DNA of 64,000 nt, taken from positions 8,797,065-8,861,064 of the forward strand of contig CM055739.1 of the NCBI GenBank assembly GCA_029465975.1, in the 5' to 3' direction. Made by a program: the position numbers and the translations under genes. The DNA is from Dallia pectoralis. Taxonomy: Eukaryota > Chordata > Actinopteri > Esociformes > Umbridae. Under the pieces are notes generated by a model that was not told the DNA's origin, made no database searches, and was given only the letters and a program-made list of their open reading frames with translations. Position 1 is the first letter of the stretch. Each line of letters begins with the position of its first letter. Shown here one piece after another: positions 1 to 11,300 of this stretch.

Positions 1-3000
1 CTGGGTGTCTTCTCTAGAATCTGCAGGAACTCGTGGGTCAACTCTATGTTAGATAGAGAGAATAAAAGGTCAGCGTGGAACTGCTAGGAACAAAAGCCAG
101 TTATGGCAGGAAATGTTTAATTCCGTATAATTACACAGCTCACGAGAAATCAACATTAGCAGAAGCTCCTGAACCAAAACAACTGAAGACCCATCCATTC
201 ACCTTAACTCAGTTGAGTGATGGACCCCTATGGAACTCTGTTTATGCAGCGGACTTCTGTGGTAAAACCCAGTGTGTATGTAGATACTAATAATGAGAAT
301 TAGCTAGACCGGTTTTTGTGAGAGTCAAAGGCAGATTAGGAAGAGTGGAGTCTGTAGTGTGTCAACAATAAACTATTTAAAGCTCTGTGTGTGTGTGTGT
401 GTGTCATGAGCGACACAAGAGAAATTAAAAGTTAGAGACGTTACGTGCTAAGTAGTTAGAGGAAAGTATTAAATGCTAAAAACAAGTCAAAATACTTGAA
501 ACTACATATTGTCTAACTCCACACAGACTCGGTAAGTAGTCATCACAGACTTGTCTAAAAGATGATTGCGTGGACTACAATTCATAATGACACCCATCTA
601 ACTGATTTTAAGTCAACGTAAAAATTCTAATTGTTTCAATAGCTAAGTGAAAGAGACAACCACATCAACAGCAGAAACACCCCCTAAAACCGGTCGAGTA
701 AGACCCATGAGGACCAACATGCATAAAAAGTACTGAATCCAAAGCTCCGGGCTCACCGTCTAGCAGCGTGAGGGTTACAGTGCGATCCAGATACTCCCAC
801 CAATGCTTCCCATCGGTGGACACCGGGATCTCCCAGTTCGACCACTTACAGGCTAGGTGGATGCAGACACAGGCGATGACCGTGGGCTTGTGCTGCAGGC
901 AGAACGTGGTGAGGTGGAGGCTGGAAAGAGGGAGACAAGAACAGACGAGGGAACCTCATTAACTACAGCCCGAGGCTGGATATCCAGGTTTAGTGCTAGC
1001 CCCGGGACATGGCCAGTCTTCGCTCGTGTCCCCGGGCTAAAACGGCTACGGCACAGTTAACGGTGATCGTGGCACATACGCCACGTGGGACAGGGGAATT
1101 CTGCAGTGATGAGTGAGTGGAGGAGCACATACCGCGGATCTTTTCTACGATCGATGATCACGGTCATTTTTCTTATCAAATCCTTATTTAGAAAAAAGCT
1201 AAGACTGTTGGACTCCTTAAAGCATTATTTTTGTTTGTTTGAAACAAGCATTTTTCTTAGCGGTCATCCACCTTTGTTGTCCCAGGCCGGCACCACCTGT
1301 CCACTCTTGACGCTAGCTCAGTCACACCACATGAACACAGACACACAGCGCGCTCCTACCAATTTGACACCGTTCCAAATAGCAATTTTCAATAGTTTAA
1401 TACAAACGTACATCTCGAGTTCGAAGAAAAAAGATGGACATAATAAGTCCAGAATAAAATATGTAAGCAATGCAGGTGTGTGCTTAGTTTGACTTAGTTA
1501 AAAGCATTTTGTGTCCAAAGATGTAATAATGCTGTTGGTTAAATAGCCAACATATTAATACGAGTAACGCTATGAAAAATATTCTAAATGTAACCAAATG
1601 TTGCACAAAATAATGAATTTATATACATTAGACAAAAATCTTGTAAACTAAAGAACGCATGCAATTACTGAATATATAGGATTGTGAAAAAATATTAATT
1701 TGTTCTAATAAAGTGTGTAAATTATTTCCTTATTACACTTATTTATATAGATATATATTAGCCTGTTTTACTTTCATCAAATGTAAATCAAGAAAGCAAA
1801 AAACGTAATAATTATTTATACTTACCAGGGCAATTTCTATAGTTTATCTTTTCACTGAGTGGCAAGCTATATTCAGGCTACCAATTGTGTTTTAGGAGAT
1901 GGGAGACATATGCACTCTGTACCAAGCAAACGGGTCGGTGGGGACAGAATACAGCACCACTAACACTTCGCAGTGTTCATTCAACCCCTATGTGCCAACA
2001 CTGAGCCCTTGTACAATACACCGCACTGCTGCGGCCTGGCTGGTCAAATCGGTACCGCCCCGAGGGACTTCCCAGAAACCGGCCTGGCGCAGAGGGCGTT
2101 GGACACAGGAAGGGGGACCTGCCAGAACAGGAAGCTATAGTGTGCCATCACAGTGCAACATAGGGGGGGTGGGGTCAGGATAACAACCTGTTGGTAGCCA
2201 TGAAATAGGAAGTCTGTGCCAAATCCTTGCTTGCTGCAAAAGAAGGGACAGGGGGTCATAGGTTAGTTCTGGGTCTCAATCTAGAACCAGAAGTACATGA
2301 AACTATGACAATATACCACCATAACAGCATACATTGAAGCAGAGATTGCGCGTGGTGTGGTAAAACGATTAGAAGATGATAAAACGCATTAAAAGAAGTG
2401 GTTACCTCGCACTAGCTGGGAACATCTCACAACATCTGTGTGAGGATGTTCAATTGTAATTTCAAAACCTGGAAGAATGTAATTGAACATGATTAGATAA
2501 TGCAAAAGCCCATTGATCATCCAGTGAGTAAATAAAACCAAAACGACCACAACTTCATCCCAAATGGCACCCCAGTCACCTTGCAATCACACTAATTTAA
2601 GGCGAAAATTGTGCATTTTGTAGAGCAGGGGCCTATAACAGGAAGCCCAAAACGAAACTTGCACATCATATAGCCATAAACAAACCACAAGAAATAAGGA
2701 GAAAATACATTTTCGAAATCTAGATGCAACTAAACTATAAAAGGAATGCTAGGTTAAATATACTATAAGGTTGTGCTGAATGGAAGCCTGTCCATGAATA
2801 CTTGGATTGAATACCATGAATACTAAATTATGTTCCGTCCCCGACAGAAATTGTGTAGCTGACCCGCTATATCGCTCAAATTCGGATGCAGTACAGTCAC
2901 ATTTGACGGCATCTTAACCATACACATTGCATTTGAGTAATTTCCGGTCCAACTTATCCGTAGCTACTTACAGAAGTGAATGCAGACATTCATACATTTT

Positions 3001-4323
3001 TTTTCATCCTTACCCAGCGTTTGAAGAACTACCGTTTCTAGTATCACCAGCTCCTGAGCTTGCTGATGGTATGCCTAAAGTTCAACAGATTACATGTTTG
3101 TAATGCGTCTCTCTCTCGATCTGCCTGGCAGACGCACATCACAATACCTAGTAATGGTGGCCTGTCTTACGTTGCTCTTGGTGTCTAAGGGGGCATCTTG
3201 CGGGTTGACGCAGGCGTGGGCCACTTTGATGACATGTTCAAGCTTCCGAGGCTGTTCCTCGACCTTTGCAGCCAGGAACAATGTTGTTTGGGAGATGATC
3301 TGTACAGAATATCAAGTCCATCAGATAAAAAATACCAGTAAACTGTGTACAGAATCTGTTGTCATGGCGTCAACAAGTCGTTGTTGACGTAATCACTGGC
3401 AAAGCAACAAAGAAATTTTGAAACAGGCTAGATAGGAATAGAGAAAGCAAAGATTACTTACATTCCTATGAAACTTGGTGAAGGAGTGAATCATATAAAA
3501 CCTATGCATGTAAACGATTGCAGTGTTGATTATTAGTTGAGAGCTGAATGCAAGAGTTAAGTTATAACCAGAAATACGTAGATACGAATAAAGAAATTCC
3601 AGTAAATGCATAACGTCGTAGTTGGCTGATGTCATGTACCGGTACCTGGCTGGCATTAGCTAGCTAGCTTTGTTCCCAGCGCAGCAAGGATTTGCTAGTT
3701 AACCGCACTACTCCAATAATAACACATCTGGTCTACTAATACATGGCAACCTGACATCATGTAGCAAGCAAGTAATCAACAGTTACTCGTAAATCCAAAC
3801 ATAAATACTATTTTATAAGACAACAACAGGCTAACTTGGGGGGCCGACTTCCAGGCCTCGTCAGCTAGCGGATCACATAACAGAACGAGGTTAGCATGAT
3901 GCTATCTGGCGGCCTAGCCTAGTCACCGCAAAGGTTACAGATACTACACATTTTAATTGTAAAATAACTAATTTTAACAAACATAAAAACCCCAAAATTA
4001 AAACTGCGTTCAATAATGTCATTTCTAATATCACTTTGTTTATTTTTCATGCAACGATAGCTAGCTAGGTTGCTAACACAAACGGCATAACCATTTTGGC
4101 TAGCTGGCTAACATTAGCTTAGCTGCCACATAGCGGACCGAACTCGTCGTTTTAAAATAGGATACACGTTGAGTCTCTGCCCCATATCCTGAATTAGGTT
4201 GGCGGCTTGTTGTCGGTAAGAAAGTTCCCTATCAGATTCGACTCCACTGCGGCGGGACGGCGTTGTTTCTAGTTGCTCCCGGGAAAAAAGCCATTTCGAA
4301 GAGGGTCCCCGGTGCACCGCCAT
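1..4323 (-). CDS. ccnt2: Cyclin T2 (P-TEFb regulatory subunit), 5' part of gene
   Basis: Cyclin T pairs with CDK9 to form P-TEFb, the nuclear kinase that releases paused RNA polymerase II. Eight coding exons are visible on the minus strand, in transcript order: 4323-4166, 3543-3462, 3299-3171, 3074-3014, 2468-2406, 2233-2188, 920-757, and 43-1, which is cut by the window edge. All join in phase and give about 248 residues, covering the cyclin-box domain. The first exon contains SREQLETTPSRRSGVE and YRQQAANLIQDMGQRLNV; later exons contain FLAAKVEEQPRKLEHVIKVA, GFEITIEHPHTDVV, ASKDLAQTSYFMATN and ACKWSNWEIPVSTDGKHWWE. GFEITIEHPHT favours T2 over T1. The His-rich and C-terminal regions lie outside the window. 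The start is the ATG at 4323 because its reading matches the family N-terminus. The first intron looks U12-type (see findings). The gene is divergent from zc3h13. Confidence 0.93.
44..756 (-). other. ccnt2 intron 7
   Basis: Intron between the exon ending at 757 and the partial exon 1-43. The donor on the minus strand reads GACG|GTGAGC and the acceptor ACATAG|AGTTG. It holds a short (GT)n run near 388-403. I see no other feature in it. Confidence 0.8.
921..2187 (-). other. ccnt2 intron 6, no recognised content
   Basis: The longest ccnt2 intron in view (about 1.27 kb), between the ATN-encoding exon at 2188-2233 and the exon at 757-920. It is AT-rich around 1500-1800. I found no coding exon, repeat array or RNA gene in it. 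Confidence 0.7.
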
Positions 4324-5325
4324 TGCGCTCCAGCAACTAGCCCCTGGTGGTTGAGGGGGAATGGAGGAACATGCGCACTGGCTACTAGCCCCTGGTGGTT
4401 GAGGGGAATGGAGGAATAGCCACACCGCACATGCGCACTGGCTACTCAGTGGACTTGTAACTAAATGTTAGCAACACAATTCTAATGTCAAATACTGCTA
4501 AGAAAATCGTGCACATTTTCTATATAATTACAAATAAAATAAAACGTCACTCTTGAACCTACTTGCTAGATGCAAATCGAGTAAAGAACACATATGACAT
4601 CCAGTATCCCATACCTCCCTGCGGGGAGATCTTTTAGAGTTGTTCCTCTGGATATCTACGGTGGAAATATTATCCAATCATCACACCCGCACCCGTTGCC
4701 AACATGAAGGCGGAGAGGGGAGCCTCTGCCATTGGAATACAAGAATAAAACTTGTAATTTCAAGAGGTAGCTAATCCCCAACCCTACGAAAATAGATGCG
4801 ACACCGAATTAATATTTTGGGTGAGGCACCTCTTTTACTGCAAATGTGCGAAAGCTTTCAACGGTATTTGAATGTGGGGATGGTTATTATGCAGGCCTCG
4901 CGCCTAGAGGTCCTAGCCTGCTCATGCTATTGCGTTAGCATATGTATTTACATTCAAATGTATTCGGTGGCTAAGTCACCTACTAACTACCACCATTCTA
5001 GTTCACATACGATCCTTGGCAAAAAGGAACAATAGTCAGCTACCAGGCATTAGTAACGTGCTATTAACTAGTCAGCAGAACTCTAATTCTACGTTGTTTA
5101 TAACTATTAATAATTAACGATACTCACATCAGGACCAAGAACGTCCCTCTGATCAACACATGTTTGGAATGTATTAAAGGGTTCCAAAAAAACTATCAAT
5201 GTGTTTGCGTCAAGATGCTGCTACATGTTAAGACACCAACACGTGGAATTGCAATACTACTTATTTGTGAATTTAAAAAATCAAAATATTAATTTACTTC
5301 CTTGTTTACATTGCAGCCCTGCAGA
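4324..5325. promoter_or_regulatory. Shared head-to-head promoter region, ccnt2 / zc3h13
   Basis: About 1 kb separates the two divergent start codons (4323 minus, 5326 plus). The ccnt2 side is GC-richer and holds the tandem duplication at 4334-4445. An inverted CCAAT box (ATTGG) lies at 4731-4735. The first coding exon of zc3h13 follows an acceptor (TTGCAG at 5311-5316), so a non-coding first exon must lie further upstream, but I could not place it. No TATA box is evident. The shared-promoter reading is inferred from spacing and orientation. Confidence 0.45.
4334..4445. repeat. Imperfect tandem duplication just upstream of the ccnt2 start
   Basis: Two copies of a block of about 50-60 bp lie side by side. 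Each contains ACTAGCCCCTGGTGGTTGAG followed by GAATGGAGGAA and CATGCGCACTGGCTACT. The second copy carries an extra short stretch between the last two parts. The block sits 11-122 bp upstream of the ccnt2 ATG on the minus strand, so it is in the leader or core promoter. The repeated CATGCGCA resembles a nuclear respiratory factor 1 half-site; that is inference only. Confidence 0.7.
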
Positions 5326-8300
5326 ATGTCCAAGATCAGGCGGAAGGTAACAGTGGAGAATTCTAAAACCATATCTGACAGCAGCAGCCAGACCGCCACC
5401 CCGTCTCGTCGGCCTAGTGTGTTTGAAAGACTTGGCCCCAGCACTGGGAGTAATGCTGTCGAGGTGTGTACCTCTACACCTGCATCTAACCCACTGACAG
5501 ATACAACACATGCATGTCCCGAGAAGGTAGAGAAATAACGTACTTGATTAATCAGAGCGGAATTTGACTAATGCACCGTGAAGTGACGTGATTCTTTCTG
5601 CCTTTCAGACCCATTGCAGAAATTGGTTAAAGACTGGGAATTGCAGTTACGGCAACACGTGTCGCTATACACATGGAACTCAGCCACGAGGCAAAGGATT
5701 TAGTGGATCTTTTAGCAGGTAAGGTAACCTTGGAGATCTGCCCTGGGCCCTGTTCATGCAGACATGCACAACACCATGTTAGTATTTCATAAGCCAGTGG
5801 TGGTTGTACCAATGTCTCTCTTCTGTTTCTGTCTGAACAGGTCAGCAGAGAGACCAACTGGCGATCTGCGGGAGAGGATGAAGAATAAGAGACAGGATGT
5901 TGATTCAGATGTTACGAAGAGAGACCCAGAAGAGCCTACGTCCCCTACAACCAGAGTGTGTAACTCAACAAACACTACACACATACACTCTTATAATGTT
6001 TTCTTTTGCCACTTGGATCATATTGGCACATTGGTGTTTGTGCATCGTATGTTAACCTGTCTGTACTGCAGCAGCGAGACTCGTCCCGAGGACGCCACAG
6101 GGAGAAGGAAGATATAAAGATCACTAAAGAGAGAACACCTGCCAGCGAGGAAGAGCCCACTGATTGGGAAGCCAACCGTGAAGGTGGGGTTTCAATTTGG
6201 GCACCTTATGAACAGCTGAATGAAAAACCTTTAGAAAAACCTGTGGGTCTTTTTCCACTTTTGAGTGCTGCTTCTGACTGTTATGTAATGTGCTATTTTG
6301 TCAAGCAGACTCCGACAACGGTGACTACGACTACGAATTATCCCTAGAGATGAAGCGACAGAAGATACAGCGAGAGCTCATGAAGTTGGAGCAGGAGAAC
6401 ATGGACAAGAGAGAGGACATTGTTATTAAAAAAGAGGTACCAGAATGGATTTATCTATGTCGTTCTGTTGATATTATATTCTTGCGTGACTTAAATTAAG
6501 TTGACCTGTGTAGCAAGCTTATTAATTTACAATATCTCTCACCAGGAACCAATCAACAAAAGGAATAGCAGCATATCCAAGGTAAGAAGGGATGCATATC
6601 TAACATCTGTGCCATTCAGAAGCTATCTATTCATCCAGATCCACACTCGTATATGGTTTAATGTTTTCTCCTGCCAGTTAACGATTTCTGCCTTTTGTCA
6701 TTACATTCTAATTCTAGACCTCTCCGGCGCGTTCCAGCTCTAAAGGCTCTCCGTCCTCCCGGAAGTCCAGTGGATCTCCCAAACACACCAAAGGAGCGAA
6801 AGCCTTTGGCTCCGGAAAGAAAGAGAAAAAGGTCTCCGTGCCGTCCCCTGCGTCCGACACTGTTCCAGCCCCGGCCAGATCTTCCAAGGGAGGCCATGGA
6901 AAGAAGAAAGGGCCCCGGACCCCAAGCCCTCCCCCCCCGCTTCCTCCCCTGGAGAACACTGCGGTGGTACCCGGGAGCAAGAAGCACAAGGGCAAACACA
7001 AGAACAAGGAGAAGTCTGTGGAGAAGCCGCCTAAGGAGGGCAAGGAGAGGGGAAGAGATACGGAGAAACACAAAGAGAAGAAAGAGAAACGCAGGTAGGA
7101 GCTTCACTGTCGTGTTTATGGCTCCATGCTGCAGAGAAATGTGGCCCTGTTGAAAAAAGCAACGCTCAGAGTTAAAAAAGCACAAGTGAACAGTGAAGTT
7201 GGGTCACGTTTACTCTGCTAACTTTATAATGTCTAGGTGTAACCATTATCCTGGTATTTAGAATAATCTACATGCCAGTTGAGCCATACTGGAACATTTG
7301 GAAAAGGACTCAATCTCGATTTGTTTTCCTGCAGAGACCGTTCAGACAGCTCCCACAAGGCTAAGCGGTCAGTGACATCTCAGGACCGTTTTGGCAGCAT
7401 CTCCTCCCCATCTAGGGACAGAGAGATGTCCCCCTTGGTCAGGAAGAACAAGTCCCCCTCCCCTAAACCAGTTGCTCAGAAGACCCCCATGCCTGCCTCT
7501 CCACATCATCGGTCAGTTTGAAGCATTTCCTTGTATTTGAGGGCTTTACATCATTGTCACATCATGACGTTGTATTGTTGACCGGTTTGGAGAAGTGCGG
7601 AAATGTATCACCTCTGATCGCGGGTTAATGAATTGTCTTGCATCCAGACATGAACCTTACAGATGTCATATGTCTGTATGGTGTTCCTACTCCTGTATAA
7701 CTCAGTGTCTCTGTCCCTCTGCAGGTCTCCAACCCCGGCCTCACGCCACCAGCGTACCCCCACCCCACCACGGCACCACTCACCCTCCTCCCACTCTGGC
7801 TCTTCAGCCCAGAGACACTCCCCTTCCCCCCGTCGGCGGCGCTCAGCGTCACCCCCCTATTCGAACCGCGAGCCCCCGGCTGCCTCCCCGCCTCCTAGTC
7901 AGAGGCGCTCCTCCCGTTCCCCGGGCGCCTCCCGGCTCACCACCTCGCCCCCGAGGACAAGAAGCCCTAGTGGGCGGAACCACTCTCAGGGGCGCGAGAG
8001 AGGACGTAGCGAGAGGGAGAGGAGCCCGCCTGCCCAGGAGCGTCGCCACGAGCACAGAGACGGTACAGCACTCGCCTCAACAACAAAACATCAGCTCTTA
8101 TCTGTTATCGTTGGTTATAGGAAAATAATCTCTTCTTCTTTTGATATTTCCATGCAGAGAGCCGCAGCAAGCGAGAGAAGGACAGCAGCCGTGAGGATCG
8201 GGATTATGACGCCGTGGAGACGAGCTCGTCGCGTGAGGATCGAGAGACTCGTGAGGCCCGGGAGCGCCGTAATGACGGGCGCAGCGACCGACGAGGAGAC

Positions 8301-11300
8301 GCCAGCAGTATGTACAGGGATGCCACTAGGGATAGAGACACTGTCCGGGATACCAAGGACTCCGCCCGGGAAGCCAGGGCTACAGAGACCACGTCCACAC
8401 GCTCCGGCAGGGACTCTCTGGAGTACCGGGACAGGGAAAGAGAAAGGGAGAGGGACAAGGAGCGGGACAGAGGAGAAAGGGAGAAGACAGACAGGGACAG
8501 GAAGGAGGAGGCCGTCCCAGAAGAGGGAAAGAGCTATGGGAGGGGCCATGGAAAAGACGAAGCGGGAAGAACTGATGGAAGAGGGGAGGTGCGTGGGGAG
8601 GCGAGGACAGAAAGCCGAGCGGAAAGGGAAAGGGGAGGGAGGGGGAGAGGCCGTGGAACTGATGGATCGGAAAAAGGTGATGTCACGCATCTAAAAAAAA
8701 AATCAACACTATAGGGTGACTAATTGATCATGTTAATAGACTTGTTGTCATTTTGTCCTCAGGTTCCTCCTCCGCCCGTAACTCTCGTGGCTCCCAGTTG
8801 GAGGGTGCTCGCGAGAGGAGCGCGGAGAGGCCGACAGAACGCGTGGCTGAGCGAGGACCCGCGGAGAGAGACCGTTATGACGGAGAGAGGAGAGGGGAGC
8901 CGGGCGCTGGGAGAGACTCGTCGTATGACCGTAGAGGAGGTCACAACGACCGTAAGGAGAACCGGGAGAGAGGTGAGATCGGGAGGAGTCTCATTTTGTA
9001 TATCCTCAAATCTACATGAGTCAATCTAAACTGGGCTTCCAGCACTGGGAAGAATACGGTGGGCAGGGTGGCAAATAACAGTTTTCATAATCTATTGGTT
9101 ATTTGAACGATTAGTTGACTAATCATCTGCTTTCCTAATGAGTTGGCTTGCACGATTATTCAGCTTATGCAATTTTTTTTAAACATTGAGTTAGAGTTAG
9201 TATAACTGATTTAAAAAGACCAGGCGATACCTAAAGCTTTTGAAAAACTTATTATTTCACTTGGAGACAACTGAACAGGCTCCTTTTGTCCAATTTGATC
9301 TGACTGAAATCAGAAATGCTCTTTATGCTTCAGGACACATACAAGGCTAAAATATTAATCTAAAAACAATTAATATGACTCTTAATGTGTCTCTCAAAAA
9401 ATAATTGTAGAATTGTAGTTTCAGCCATAGTGGTGGCATTTGACTTTAGATTAAAGCGTAAATTTCCCACATCTCAGAAGTTGTTGATTGGTGTTTGATT
9501 TGACTAATAGACTGTTTTGTTTTCCAGCAGATCAAAGAGCACCCTCTCCTGGTCGTCATCCGGCCAGAGGAGAAGATCCGGAGAGGGAAGAGACTAGGGG
9601 GAGGGAGGAACGTAGAGGGGAGGAGAGAGGAGGAGACCGGAGGGAGGACCGGAATAGAGAGAGGGAAAGGGAGCGGGAAAGAGAGAAAGAAAAGGAGAGG
9701 GAAAGAGAAAGAGAGAAGGAAAAGGAGAAGGAGAGGGAGGCTGAACGGGAAAGAGTCCGCGAGAGAGAGAGGGAGCGGGAACGTGAGAGGGAAAAAGAAA
9801 AGGAGAGAGAACGGGAGAGGGAGAGGGGGGAGCGAGAGAGGGAGGAAAGAGAGCGGGAGAGGAAGGAGCGTGAGAGAGAACGAGAGAGGGAGAGGGAGCA
9901 GAGAGAGCGGGAGAGGCAGCGGGAATGGGAGGAGCGAGAAAAGGGAAGGGAGGAACGACGTGAACGGGCGAGGGATGAGACGAGGGATGAGCGCTCTGTC
10001 AGAGATGCTCACGAAGACCGCAAGACCAGGCAAGTATCATTACCGGAACCGCCTGTCATTGATCATTAACGAAACCGCCTGTCATTGATCATTACCGAAA
10101 CCGCCTGTCATTGATCATTACCGAAACCGCCTGTCATTGATCATTACCGAAACCGCCTGTCATTGATCATTACCGAAACCGCCTGTCATTGATCATTACC
10201 GAAACCGCCTGTCATTGATCATTACCGAAACCGCCTGTCATTGATCATTACCGAAACCGCCTGTCATTGATCATTACCGCAACCGCCTGTCATTGATCAT
10301 TACCGCAACCGTCCTTCATTACCGGAACCACCTACTCGCAACTATTACAAACATCACTATAACAGTTCCCCTTAGGTTTGTGCAGCTTTAGTTTTTCACA
10401 ATCGGTACTTAGATCGATGCCACTCTTCATTTTGGGTGTCTTAAGTCTTTTATATAGATGCTTGATACTATAATACTGAGATAATATTCTATAAGAGGAA
10501 CAGGAGCTCAAGAACAAACAATGTGCCAGTGCCAAATATAACCCAGCTAACTTTTCTTTGTCTTGTTTCTGTCTCTGTAGCCGAAAGAGGCATCGTGTGG
10601 AGAGCCCACCCAGTCCAACACGGCCCTCCCCGAAACGTGCTCGTGACACCACCCCTGGAGACAGCGACGGCTACAACAGCTTGGAGGAGAAAAGTGAGCG
10701 CTTGATAGGTGGAGGCCAGCCCAAGCTACGCCCCACATCTGGCTCTGGACCAATCAGCATCCTCCCCATCACAGTGCCAGTGTGTCGTCCTCCACCAGTA
10801 CCTGACAGTAGGGACACTCTTTAATGGGACACACAAATTGGCTCTGTCTGGAGGAAACTGGTCCTGTACGGATTATGGCCTCATAAAGGCTGTCTTGGCC
10901 TGTTCTTTTCACTATCCCTCCACAGGGGCTCAGGGATCAGTGTTATTAAGCTTTATAACTAGAGTTACGTGTTGCTGATTGGCTAGAATAAGTTCCAGGC
11001 ACACTCATATATCTAAATATATCCTATTAATATTCATATTTCTATTTTTATATACGGGACTGTTGAATGTCTTTTGGAAAGATGGATGCTGTACCTACTC
11101 AGAATGTAAAATGCTTCAAAACCAGTAGATATATTAAAGCAATGAGCGACAACATATATGGAGGACAGTTACAGGACAGCTGCCAACCAACAACAACTTA
11201 AGGCCATTTACTAGCAGTAATTGGGGGTTTTAATTGTGCCTCATGTCCATTAGTAAATGTTTACTTATATTGTGTGTATGCTGTGGTAATTCTATTGTAC

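Noticed and set aside
6658..8690. Antisense frames opposite zc3h13 exons 7-10
   Set aside because: Arise from purine-rich Arg/Ser/Glu codons read backwards; the sense exons join in phase and match the family.
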